A stretch of 64,000 nucleotides of DNA, from positions 1,178,001-1,242,000 of the forward strand of contig JAHRHY010000005.1 of NCBI GenBank assembly GCA_019671135.1, given 5' to 3'. The notes beneath the pieces are model-generated. The model was not told where the DNA came from. It did not search any database and worked only from the letters and a program-made list of their open reading frames with translations. The stretch comes from Linnemannia hyalina. Taxonomy: Eukaryota; Mortierellomycota; Mortierellomycetes; Mortierellales; Mortierellaceae. Below, one piece after another: positions 12,901 through 24,130 of this stretch (position 1 is its first letter; every line of letters begins with the position of its first letter). Both the position numbers and the translations under genes were made by a program.

Positions 12901-12923
12901 TAGGCCTCTGTCAGAGTGGCCAT
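990..12923 (-). CDS. NIK1: Group III hybrid histidine kinase with giant HAMP array
   Basis: Cytosolic osmo/stress-type sensor kinase of the Nik1/Os-1 family. Exons, in order: 12347-12923, 11602-12129, 7520-11382, 2901-7426, 2650-2795, 1288-2552, 990-1169. All junction phases agree and give about 3,694 residues. A variable N-terminus (residues 1 to about 230) has no membrane segment. It is followed by about 31 tandem ~92-residue HAMP/HAMP-like units and a last HAMP. HisKA has SHEIRTPMNG with phospho-His about residue 3162. HATPase has N-box [10 protein letters not shown] and glycine boxes DTGIGI and GTGLGLSI. The receiver has acidic AEDN, phospho-Asp in LMDVQMP (about residue 3585) and the TKP lysine. 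Family members usually carry about 5-9 such units, so the array is greatly enlarged. The kinase should autophosphorylate and pass phosphate through its receiver to a Ypd1 protein. The first intron (12130-12346) is the least certain, since an acceptor at 12097 also keeps frame. Confidence 0.9.
4671..5083 (-). repeat. Long near-identical block A1 inside the HAMP array
   Basis: Read by eye, this 413-bp stretch matches 9180-9592 with one difference (within the codons near 5023). The offset is 4509 bp. Removing the 93-bp intron 7427-7519, it is 4416 bp, exactly 16 units of 276 bp. Confidence 0.8.
5481..5954 (-). repeat. Long near-identical block B1 inside the HAMP array
   Basis: This 474-bp stretch matches 10266-10739 with about two differences by eye. 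The offset is 4785 bp. Less the 93-bp intron, it is 4692 bp, exactly 17 units, one more than for block pair A. Confidence 0.8.
9180..9592 (-). repeat. Long near-identical block A2 inside the HAMP array
   Basis: Partner of the block at 4671-5083, with about one base difference over 413 bp by eye. It lies in a different exon (exon 3, against exon 4 for the partner). Confidence 0.8.
10266..10739 (-). repeat. Long near-identical block B2 inside the HAMP array
   Basis: Partner of 5481-5954, with about two base differences over 474 bp by eye. Together with pair A it shows that an array segment of at least about 1.3 kb was copied between exons 3 and 4, and that one unit was gained or lost afterwards. 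Confidence 0.8.
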
Positions 12924-14879
12924 TGTAGCGTGGCCTTTTGCTGTCTGTAATAGGGCGCTTGTTGTGGTTGCTGCTGTTACTATTATTGCTCTATGGTCGC
13001 CGTGTGGTTATAGTGGCAATAGTCGTCGTTGTCCTTGTTTTTGGACCTTCAAAGTGGGGGTGTATAATCGTGTAGTTGTGGAAAGTGGGACGGACTATGT
13101 AAAGAGAGCAAGAAGAGTGAACAGGACGAGTGTGGCGGATGTGTAAGGAAGTGTGAAGTGGTTTGTGTGAGAAGTGTGAGCACAGAGGTATGCTGTTTGT
13201 GTCCCTTGCGTGTTCCAGTTGTGTGTTTTGAGTGAGGCTTTGCTGGAGGGTTGATGAGTTTTGTTGTTGTTCTGTTGTTTGATTGATTGTTTGATGGGAA
13301 CAACAGAATGCAGCGTGCCTGAAAGGAGAGTGATGAGATGGAGAGACGGATCTGGTCTAAAGTAGGGTGGAGGAGAGAATAAAGGAGGAGAGGAAGACCA
13401 AGACAAAAGAGAGCAGGGCAAGACAAGTAAGTCTAGGAAGAGAGTAAAAGGAAAGGAGGGAAGAAAAGGAAGAAAGGAATAAATACAAAAGAAGAAAGAA
13501 AAAACAAGGGGAATAGTGACGAACGTGAGAGGGGAGGGTCGAAAGGGGGTTTGAGGCAGGGGGGGTGGGTTGGGGGGGGGGGAGAAGAGGAGGGGAGGAG
13601 GAAGAAGAAGAAGGCACGGGGAGGAGAAGAGGTAGTGAACAAAGAGAGAAGGGGAGGAGGAAAAAGAAGAAGAAGAAGAAGAAGAGAAGAAGAAAGAATG
13701 AGCAAGGTGAACAACAATGCGAAGTAGAAACAAACAATAACAACATGCTAACAAAAGGAGGAGAGAAAATATATAATAGAGAGACACCAGTAGATGATGC
13801 ACCCAAGGAAACCAACGACTCCAGGGCAGCAACAACTACAACGACCGCAAACTGTTGAATGAAAGGGACTTCTCCTGGCTTCTTCTTGCTCTTATCAGCC
13901 AGGAACAGGAAGAAAGACTACTCATGCGTTCACCCATTCATTCAAGTCCATTCAACTTCATTGGCTGCTCACTTAGCAGATCACTAATGAAGGTCCTCTT
14001 AGGCTCACACACTGGTTCACACTGGTTCCTCTTCTCTGTTACAAAATATGCTACTGGCTCCCTGTCCAATTCACACCCACATCTGTGTCTCGCTCTACTC
14101 CATCCTATCACCCCCTGTCGGCCTCCTTTGCACATATGGCTTGCACCCTCCTCCTCCTCCTCCTCCCCATTTTGGATACACCTGGACACATCCTCTATGC
14201 TCATGCCGCCTTTTCTTCCTCCATTACCATCATCCCATCCTATCCTGTGTGTTAAAAAAGAGTCCAGGCTCCAGACCTTATTTTTTACTTCTTTTACCCT
14301 CTCCGCGCAGCAGAAACAATAACAAGATCGCCATCAGTCCTCTGCATGGCTGCAAGCAGGAAGAAGAGAGCTTGATAGCAATGCATGCCGATAACAACCT
14401 AACAACCTTCCACAAGTGTCAAATACTATTCGATGCTCAGACATGAATGAATCCGTTCACAAATGTGCAGATGTATCTCTCTCACAAAGTGTTTCGACAA
14501 TAAACCCCCTCGTTTTTGTATTATTGCATGGGCGCGATGGAGCACAATGGGTCACAATGGATGATCTTCAAAGATGAACAGGGGGGCTCTTTTCTCTTCG
14601 TCGTCTCTCAAAGTGATTTGCCATACCGTACACCCAACCATAGATGAATGTTGCTGAGCAACTGTTTCTATTACTTTTTCGTATTGTTTCCTGTTCGTTT
14701 ACCCCTTTGTACTTCTCCCGAGTCCGCATATTTTTTTTTTCGTTGCCTTTTCTTGCCTTGTTTGTGTCCCGCCCTTCTTGGTCCCTGCTCAACCATCTTC
14801 ACCCCTTTCCCTTCCCTTCCCACCACGGTCAATCTGCATCTTTGTTCTGATTCTCAGAGTAAATAAAACTCTACTAATC

Positions 14880-14919
14880 CACATGCCATCGTCCACATGC
14901 CATCGTCCACATGCCATCG
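14880..14919. repeat. 14-bp tandem repeat, about three copies
   Basis: The unit CACATGCCATCGTC is repeated almost three times without change. It lies in the gene-poor region, and no gene is attached to it. Confidence 0.8.
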
Positions 14920-17900
14920 TTTATTCATACCATGGTCTTTCTCTCGGCCCTTTCCTGTTCATCTTTCTTCACTTCTTGTCGTGCCTTTTTTGTTCTCTCT
15001 TTTTTCGACTTGTGTGTCTGCTCATCACCACCTCCTCTCTCTTCCTCTTTTACTTCTTTCATCCTTCCTCCCTGTTCCTCCTCCTCAAACATCTTCATTT
15101 CCCTTTTGAACACGCACGCCGCACGAGCACACACTCATACACACAAAAGGCAAAAAAAAATGCTATGCTGCAATGCGATGCACTGCACTGACGGACAGGA
15201 GGAGGAGGGAGGAGCTTTCTTTTCTTTTTTTGCGTGTGTTCTGATGACCCACCATCTCCTCGACTTGTCTCGTATGTCTTCTTGATCTTCTTGATAGATT
15301 CCAGACCCATGTCGATGCTTTTGCAAAGGAAAAAAAAAAGAGGACATCCCAAAACGTCAATGCTTGACCCTTTTTGCTTTTCATTTTTGTGCTTTTGCTT
15401 GATTCTGAGTGTTGATTGTGTGTGCATTGTCAACAACAACAACAATAGACATCGACCATGCGCCATTTCGCTCTGCATCTTTCCAAACACTCTTTTTTTT
15501 TTTTTTTTTTTTCTTCGCAAGCTTGAAAGAAGGAAAGGGGGTAGACAAAAAAAACGACGTACAAGAGAGATAAAAACAAGAATCGAACCACAACCTCAAT
15601 ACAGAAAACAGATGAATATGCCGAGTCAACAAAAAAAAAATATATGCAGAGTTCCCCTAGCTCCCTCCCATCCCATCCTATCCATCCCATCCCATCCGTC
15701 TATCCCATGCATGAAACAGAAAAAAAAATCAATAAGCATGCAAGCAAGTGTCAACAAATAGGAAACACTTCTTCCCTCTCTGTCTCCTATCACCCATGAC
15801 CATGCTCAAAAAAAACTCTTTTTTTTTCACGCTCTCGGTCGCTTACCATTCTACTATTATTTTTGTTTCGCACTGCCTCCTTCTAGACAACATGAGAGAA
15901 GAGAAAAAGAAAACTCCCACTGTACCATGGGCATGGCGACATCAATCGATGGCAAACGCCAGCATGTATTTCTTTTTGTGCCTGAAGCTGGGTGAAAGAC
16001 ATTTGTAATACACGGACTCTGAGAGCCAAACACATAAATCAACAAAAACGACGAGTTTGTGCAACCCTAAACAAACAAATCAACAACTAAAGGAGACAGG
16101 AAGGCGTCGCCTTGGTCTGATTCAAAGCAACATTCCATCCTCACTCATGACTGAGAAACAAAAAGGTAAAGGGTACGGAGCAATGATGGGGGTACTTTTT
16201 TCTTCGTATGAGAGATGTACTGTACAATGCTTGCACACCATGAGGAGGAGAGAATCAAGCATTGATGTAATTGATGTGCAGCAAGGTAGAACGAGAGAGA
16301 ATGGGAGGGTATGGCTTTTGATTGGACACACCTGTTGTAAGAAGGATTCCCGCGCTTTGGTTAGGGGATAATACAGGAGAAAAGGGGATGAGGAATGAAG
16401 TCAACAGGCCGATTTATCCTTTCTAGAAGTCGTTGTTATCGGCGTTATTGACGTTGATATGCGGAGTATGCTGGAAGGTGCAGTTGGTAGAAAGATAGAG
16501 ACGAAAAGAAAAACAGGATACCAAAATGAAAGTGAAATTGGCAGCCTGTATTTTTCTTGGGTCTGCACTGATTGTTCTCTCCATCTCGTCCTCCTCCTCC
16601 TGCTCACCCCCTCGCTCTCTCTTTCCTTCAAGAGTAAGGTCCGAGAACTGAGTGGATGCGCAATTAATGGCGCTAGAAAAGACTAACCACAACATTGGAT
16701 GCAGCGAAGAAGATAAAGAAAAAAAAGATGCAAAACGAGATGAAAAGAAGGGGTCCTTTTGCTTGTGACAAGAATAAGGCGTCGTCTTTTGTTTATGTTC
16801 TTTTTATTACATCGTTTCAACTTGAACAAGTGAAGGTTAGTTCGCATCCTTAGATTAGCTCGACCATGTCTCCAAATACCCAAAGGACCCGTCTTATTGT
16901 TCAGTGATGCTTGCAGAGAAGAGGGCCTGTTGTAGGTCGAGCATCGTTCCTCAGTGAGTTTTTGTAGGGCCAGATCCCGAGTTCCCTGGCCAAAACAGAA
17001 AGAGCAAGGTGCACAGGCATCATAACGTCAGGGGAGAAGGGGCAGGAGGGTGTGGGGTCAATGAAAAGGGGAGTGTGGGAACCAGAATGGATCGTGGATA
17101 GACCGACAGATGCCCCTCTCACTTTTCTGATCAAGTTTTTGTTCCGAAGGGCGTCGCTTTAGCTCGTGCGTACTCCCTTGAAATGCGTCATAGGGTCACT
17201 CTTTTTTCACACTAACACACTAACAAAAAAGAAAGCTAGTGGAGTCGATCTAAGCAAGATATGAGCTTTGTGCTGTTACGATGCTATCGTATCCTCTGGC
17301 TGACCCATACCCACCACTCCTTAACTCTTTTGTTTCTTACCGTTCTTGAATGTGGCGTTGGCGTTGCATTTAACTATTGAACTATTGCAGTTGTAGCTGG
17401 CCATGTGTGGAAACTGACCACGAAAATGATCGTGGTTTCTGTTTGTTCTTCTCTTTGGCTTGGCGGTAAAAAGGCAACTTTACTCCCGCCAACTAGCAAA
17501 GACACTCAGCAAAATGCAATATCTAACGCCGTCGATCAAAGTACAGTGTCAATCCCAGACTGGCGCACCATCTTTGGTAAGAGTACATAAGCGCAGTATG
17601 CTTGCCAATATACCTTTTTGCCCCGCACTCTTCTGCCCATGTCCTCGTGCTTCAGATCTTGAGTACTGACTTTTGACCATTGTCTGATCTGTTTCGGTGA
17701 GCTACCAACAGGAAAAAAAAGCTAGGATCTTTTGCATCAATACACTACCCTTAAAAAATAAACTCATATCTAGAGCCTCTGTAACGAGAGATACGAATGG
17801 GCGCAGCCCTATGTTGATCACCCTTGAAAGTTGAATCAGCAGTGCAACAAACGCTTTTCTCAGTGCAACGAACAAAAGGCGAGGTAGAAAACGGTGAAGA

Positions 17901-18758
17901 AAATAGTACCGCTACATACTGCATACTGCATACACAACACACAACTCGCTTTGAGAAGCGCAATAGCGCAATATTCATTGTGCTATTAGCAAGTCAATGC
18001 TCACGTCCCTCTCCCCCTTCTTTTCATGCCCTTCTTGCCTTTGACAAACACAGGCCTGTCATTTTTTTCGGTAGGATTACACGAAGCTTTGGGTCCAAGG
18101 AATGCTTCAACTCTAAAGCACATGGTCGAATTGTGAGTACTTGTAAGACGCTATGGATAACAATCTAGTCCTTCTGTCATCCTCATATCTTTGGGCCTCC
18201 CTATTATGACACTAGACATGCTATTCCTTACACCTTGGAACTGGCTTATCTTCATGGTACTACTTAGCGTATTACCCACCCTCACCCACTCACTAGACTT
18301 GAAACCCTGGGTCAAGATTATACATGCGTTTTGCCCGCTCGTTAGCCTTCAATCCTAGAACACCTAGTCCAATCCACCTATCTATGGCAGTCCCTATTGC
18401 AATACAGTACGTATCCGTAGATAGATGTTCAGGAAACAGCGCACTTTGAAATCGACCTATATCATTCGTCATCAACGCGAGGTTGCCTGCCAGCCTTCAA
18501 CAGTTTACGCGAATAGCTATCTGATCCCTTTCTCTCCTCTCTCGCTCTCGCTTTTTTTTTGGAGGGTCCAAACCGCGAGAAAGAAGAGCCGGCTTGGAGA
18601 GTATGAAGAAAAAGGGGAGGAAAAAGCCAAAAAAAACTTTCGCAAAAAAAACCAAACAGAGGGAATGGAAAAAAACGTCAACAAAGTTGTTTGTTTTGTG
18701 ATGGTTATTAATCCCCGGCAAAACATCCAGGAACAGGGTTGATCCACCCACCTCTATT

Positions 18759-18784
18759 CTGTCCTGTCCTGTCCTGTCCTGTCA
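18759..18784. repeat. Pentanucleotide repeat (GTCCT)n
   Basis: Five-base unit GTCCT in about five copies, in the gene-poor region. Confidence 0.8.
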
Positions 18785-19274
18785 TGGTTGGATCTCCACT
18801 GCCAACGACTTTGTGGAAAGATTTGAGCGGCGTAAGCGACTAGTTGGAGGTCAATTGCCCATGTGCGTTGTTTTGTTTTTCGAATTAGAAAACGAAGAGT
18901 AGGAAAGGCATGTGTGTTTATGCGAATTCTAGAGGTAAGTACTTAAAGGTTGACATGACGAATGGGTACAAAACCCGCCAAAAAAGACTTTAAGGCTGAG
19001 ACAATAAGAGAAATGAGCGAGAAACAGAAAGAGAAAAGTGAGATATGGCGGATGACAGAATGTGGTAACCAATCGAACCAATCATCGATGTGGGAATAGA
19101 ATGCCAGATGGGAAAACACAGGGGAACTGCCTTTTCTTTGTGTGTGCGTGTGTGATCCTCTTACACTTGTTTTCATACATCGCTGGATGCTCACCCATTT
19201 TTTTTGTTGGTGTTGGTGGTGTTTGAATGTGCTGTGTGCTAAGTGCGGGTGGCTACGAATGAGAGCAGCGATGG

Positions 19275-19275
19275 C

Positions 19276-19320
<45 letters not shown>
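19275..19320. repeat. (CAA)n microsatellite
   Basis: About 15 perfect CAA triplets, 46 bp. No coding exon can be supported around it. The same CAA/ACA motif also occurs in leaders of genes in this window. Confidence 0.85.
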
Positions 19321-19321
<1 letters not shown>

Positions 19322-21332
19322 GCGACACAAAGGGGTGGCGAGAAAAGAAACAAAAAAAGGGCTACGCGTCACCATCGTGATCAAGTTCTGATGACACCCT
19401 GTCCCTCCTTCCTCTCTCTCCCACCCGCCTGCTCCAAAGAGTACAGTTCCATATGGAGCAACACAAAATGAAAAGAAGCACCGAACAGGCGCAGGCGCAG
19501 GAGGAAGAAGAACATAAACAAACTAAAGTTGTTGCTTGCATTTTTTTTTGGTCACCTCTCCCTCTCTCTCTTATTTTTTCGCGCATTGCCTGAGCACATG
19601 CACATGCACCAATCCCTTTCGTCCTCCTTGTCACCGCTTCCTTTCCTTTGCTTCTCCTTTTTGTTGTGTAGTCCTTTGCATGTAGCATAATTGACTTGAG
19701 GTTTCCTTAGCAGGTTTTTTTTACCTTGAATATATTAAAATAAAACGTGAGGGTTAATACAAAAGAGGCAAGTCAACGACCGCTGGACGCTCTGTCGGTT
19801 TGGCATGTCTACACAGTGGGGATTTCGTTTGCTGCTCTCAAAGCGAAGTGCAAACAACGGGGGAACCAATCGTGAGCGTGCAAAACGGAACTTCGAAATG
19901 TTCCGAGTCGTCTTTTTTTTTTATTTTATTGTTGCTCAAACCCGAAGTGTTCCTTGATTGGTGAAGGGAAGGACAAGCTTCCATCTTTTTTTTTTGTGTG
20001 TGTGTGGCGAACAATGCAACATCGGGATCCATTTTTTCATTTTTGGATAAAGTGGTAAAGTAACAGGTAGCAGATGAGTGGGAGTCGTGAGTGTGTGCGC
20101 CATGACCCTTGACAGGAAGCCCAATTCATGCCAACGTTTCCTCTGGTGCTGTCTTGCGCACCCACATTGATTTTTCGTTTTCTGTTCCCGGGGACGGTGA
20201 AAGAGAGGATGGGGGTGGCATGACCTCCTCTTCTTTCAAAGGGCCTTCTTTTTTTTTTTTGTCTCTGTCTGTCGTTCGCTTCCCATCTCCTAAAAGTCAC
20301 CACCACCGTGATTTGTTCGCTTGTTGGGTAGGGGCAGTAAAAAAAAAGAGAAGGTGAAAAAAAAAGAGAGATCCCGTCGCAGATCTCTAATTCTATTCTT
20401 GAATGTTCATGCCAAAAGAAAAAAGGAGGGAGGGGAGAAGGGTTGACAGTAAAAGAGACAGCGATGAGCAATGTTATCACCCAAAAGTGTACAAATGACA
20501 AGGCAGACGTAAACAACAATGACACTGCCTCACTTTTGTGTGTTTACGAGTACGTGTGCGTATGTCGATGTCTATTTGCATCCCTCCCTCCTTTCCTCTC
20601 CCTCTGTTCATTGCCACTTTTTTTTTTTGTTAGGGTTCTCTGTTGATTGAAACGAGCAAGTTATTGTCCCAAAGATCCAATTCTCCTGTTTGCTGCGGTC
20701 TCCTTGGAGTTCCAATGAAAAAGTTGCATGACCTGGCCGAAAAAATAGCCTATCTGGTTTAGTGGCCCGATCTTGAACTCTCTTTCTTTCTGCTTAGGTA
20801 CAGCATTTCCCGCTTGTTCTTCTCCATCCTGACTCCTAATCCCTCCTCGCTGAGCACCCCTTTTCCTCTGGGCATATTTTCTCCCCGGATGGAAAGGGTG
20901 TGATACTTTTCGTCTGTCCATTTTCAACAACAGCAGCAGCAACCCCTCTCTCCTTGTTTTTTTTTTTTTTTTTTTTTTGCTCCTCACTCGTTGCTACTCC
21001 TCTTTTTTTTGCGCTCTCCTTTGTTTTTGGTACCGACAGGATGAAATAAACCTCAACGGTTTTACCATTTTTCCAACCTTGAACACTTCTCTTTCGTGTT
21101 TTCATGTTAAGAGTGAAAAAGGGAGAGAGTTAGGGAGTGTATATGGGTGTACGGGTGTGCGGGTTCGGCCATCAAGGCGGCAAACCCCTGTTCTCCTGTC
21201 TTGCTTTTCTTTTTTTGGATCGAAGGAAGGGGGGCGTATGCAGCAAAAAAAGTAAGGGCGGACGAAAACCCAATTGCAATCCAGGACCGTTGTGGTCCTT
21301 GTGTGTATGGCTGTTGGTGTAGTGTTTGTGTG

Positions 21333-21360
21333 GGCGTGCGTGCGTGCGTGCGTGCGTGTG
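21333..21360. repeat. (CGTG)n microsatellite
   Basis: A run of GTGC/CGTG tetranucleotides, about 28 bp, with alternating purine-pyrimidine character. Confidence 0.75.
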
Positions 21361-21667
21361 TTCGTAGTGAGTTATGAAAGGGGGAGGAGGGGAGGGTGTT
21401 TGTTGTTGTGTCGATGCGGGAATTGACCGTCATCATCATCATCATTGTCCAAACAACCAAACATAAACATAGAAGGGGAGCATAGATGCGGGGGGAAGGG
21501 AGGGAAGGACAAGTGAGAGACTCCGAGGAGGAATGAAAGTTTGTTGTGGCGGCGAGCAACGACTACAACAATAAAGATGATCATGTCTCTCCTCTCCAGA
21601 GGAATTTCACAGACAGCGTGTAACCTCAACTCGCGTTGCGACGGGCCTACTTTCATTTTTGACCGTT

Positions 21668-21698
<31 letters not shown>

Positions 21699-22586
21699 GG
21701 CATCCATCTGCATCTGGTTTGAACTGAATGTATTCACGAGTAAAAGCATAGAGACGGGAAAGAGAGTGATTTAAAAGAGAAAATAAAAGACAACAACCCG
21801 GAGGATTGGGAGGACCTGGTTGGTGCTCTTTCACTTCTTTTATTTTTTTTTCTTTTCTTGGAGGAACTAGGGGGGTATGCAGAGAGATAGGGAACGAGAA
21901 AGAGGAAAAGGTCAGTTTAACACGCCATCTTCAGAGCTAGGACAGGGACAGGGATAGGGTACGATGTGCTTGTGAGTGAATCGAGTCGAAGGGACAGGGG
22001 ATAGGAGAGAAGGGGATGAGCGTGTAAGAAGTGTCAAATGAGCAATTGGAGAAGACGAAGACGAAGGGTTGAGAGGTAAGTGAGTGGCCCATCGTCCATC
22101 TCTTCTTTTTCGTTCGTTTGTTTGTTGGCTCTTTTTTGTCTCTTTTTTTTGTTTGCTACTGCTCGCAACGTTCGTGTTCATATCATCGTTGGGGTGAGAG
22201 TTTTCTCTCAATAAGTGATGAATGGACAGTCATTAACAAGGGAACTGATCAGTTGGAAGTTTATCGGTCTGACTGATGGGTCGTTGATTCAATAAGGAGT
22301 AAGTAGTTGGCTTGTTCGACGATTTAAATCTGCCTAATGTGCCCACTTTCGCCCTCGGAGGGTGCAGCTTGCTGTCTGATCCCTGCCACCTTGCCCAACC
22401 GTTATGTTATGGTTTTTTTTGTCTGTCGATTCATTTTCATTCAAGTCTGTCAACTACTGTGACAGTTTGCATTAAACAACATGTCCGCCTGTTTCCTAAG
22501 AACGTTTATTATTTTCTGCTGCCGTTTTATTCAGTCGATTCAATCGCTGCTTTTTTCTTCCTTCATTTCCGCTCTTCCTTTCATCT

Positions 22587-22614
22587 CCCTCCTCCTCCTC
22601 CTCCTCCTCCTCCT
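22587..22614. repeat. (CCT)n microsatellite upstream of SKN7
   Basis: About nine CCT triplets inside a longer CT-rich tract on the SKN7 coding strand. Confidence 0.75.
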
Positions 22615-23000
22615 CTTGGTCGCTCTTATTCTTTGTTCTTCTCTCTTCCTTTCTCTTTTCTTCTTCTCTTTGCACTCCTCCTCAGCCAACTGCTATATCT
22701 ACTCCTCCCTTTCCCTTCTTTTTTCTCGTTTCTCTTTTCGTCTTTTTACGTTATTCATCGTTAGCTTCTTCTTCTTTGGTACTATCTCTTTCCACTTCCT
22801 CCATCTCCTTCTTCCTCCTTTCCTTCCCTCCCTTTCTTTCCTCTCTGTTTCCCTCCCAACCAATCAATCGCAATAATTCATCTTATCCACTCGTTGTACC
22901 TCTCTTTTATTTTTTTTCTCGTTCGTCTCTCTTTTTTTCACCTCTCCTCCTTCCTCCCTCCTCCTCCTCCTACTTCCTCGTCTTCCTCATCACACACTCT

Positions 23001-23005
<5 letters not shown>

Positions 23006-23049
<44 letters not shown>
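23006..23049. repeat. (CT)n microsatellite upstream of SKN7
   Basis: About 22 perfect CT dinucleotides, roughly 1.1 kb upstream of the SKN7 ATG. Such CT tracts are common in fungal promoters and leaders. Confidence 0.85.
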
Positions 23050-23051
<2 letters not shown>

Positions 23052-24130
23052 AACCCTCTTTCTCATTCACACTCTTGTTCAACCGTCTCTTCTTCACCCC
23101 CTTCTCGATCCACAGATCCCTCTTACAAACAAAACTCTAGAAAAAAAAGGTGTGCCATCGTTCCTCTCTGACCTCTTCCGTTATATGTGTTGCCTCCAAC
23201 ACCCACCCCACTTTTTCCCATTCATGAGCTTAACTAAGTCAGATCCTGACACCACCACCACCACCACCCTACCCGATCAGACCAGCCCTTATTTTTGACA
23301 CCTGGAAACACACCTGAACACCAACAACAACCCGGGCACCAGGGACTCGTTCGTCTCCCCTCTGCCTGAAACGGATCCAGTGTCCTACCACCGCATACTC
23401 TTTATGACTTTTCCCTTCTTATTGTGTATGCGTGTAAAAGCCATTGCTGAATACATATATTTTTTTATGCTATCCAACGAGAAACTGGTCCTGCTGCACT
23501 CGTGCTCCTCTCTCTCCTCTTTCTTCCTAACCACTTCATAACCAAACCATTGGCTATTGGTGTGTCCTCTCATATTATTTTTTGCTTTATTCCTCGCTCC
23601 TTGAGCTCACTTTCGCATGACAGCACGCTTGCTCAACTGTCCTTGTTCCCTATCTACAATATATCTTGCCCTACTCGGAAAACGAGGGGGACACCCTGTC
23701 TCGTTTTTTTCTTTCTTGTACGACGCCAAGACAGAGCAACACCCCTCACTTCTATCTCTCCCTCTGTCTCTTGCAACGCTCTCTTACAAACAAAACAAAC
23801 AAACAAAGAAATACCCACACCCATAAACCCCACCAACTATCTTAACATGTCTCCCTCTTCCTTCATTCATATTCTACCTTTCCCACAACAATAGCTCGTC
23901 TCCAGCTCTCAAGCATCCTTCACTCTCTTTCACCTCCAATCCTTCACCCCACAACCCAGTGTCACTTCTATCGACAATCTTTTTTTTAGTACACTTCTCC
24001 CACATCGCACCCAAAGAACCGCTCGCCCACCCTGAGTTCAATCGACCAAAAGAAAAGGACCAAGAAGCGTCCTACGGTTGCCTCAAGTCTTCTGGAACCC
24101 ATTTCGTCCCCAACCGACCAGGATATCACA

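Larger units (their letters stand above)
12924..24130. other. 11.2-kb gene-poor divergent intergenic region
   Basis: The stretch lies between the divergent starts of the histidine kinase and SKN7. I found no open frame with family motifs or a convincing exon chain. The kinase-proximal part (about 13.3-13.7 kb) is purine-rich on the plus strand. The SKN7-proximal part (about 22.4-24.0 kb) is strongly CT-rich on the plus strand, so both genes have pyrimidine-rich sequence on the coding strand upstream of the start. In between are many homopolymer T runs and short simple repeats, listed separately. Long 5' leaders, non-coding transcripts or decayed genes are possible but cannot be shown from sequence alone. 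Confidence 0.55.

Noticed and set aside
13095..13835. Minus-strand frame of 246 codons upstream of the kinase
   Set aside because: Translation is runs of Ser, Leu, Phe and Pro from a pyrimidine-rich tract. It is better explained as promoter or leader sequence.
16901..17134. Minus-strand frame of 77 codons
   Set aside because: Looks slightly protein-like but has no known motif, no flanking exons I could join, and is short. Kept only as a remark in the gap finding.
20661..20987. Minus-strand frame of 108 codons (ends RIGSLGQ)
   Set aside because: Starts with a poly-Lys run from a homopolymer and has no recognisable domain. A short RNA gene here was considered, but no cloverleaf, snRNA or SRP-like core was found.
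22312..23298. Overlapping plus-strand frames upstream of SKN7
   Set aside because: Low-complexity Leu/Ser/Phe/Pro products from CT-rich DNA, open in more than one frame at once, without motifs.
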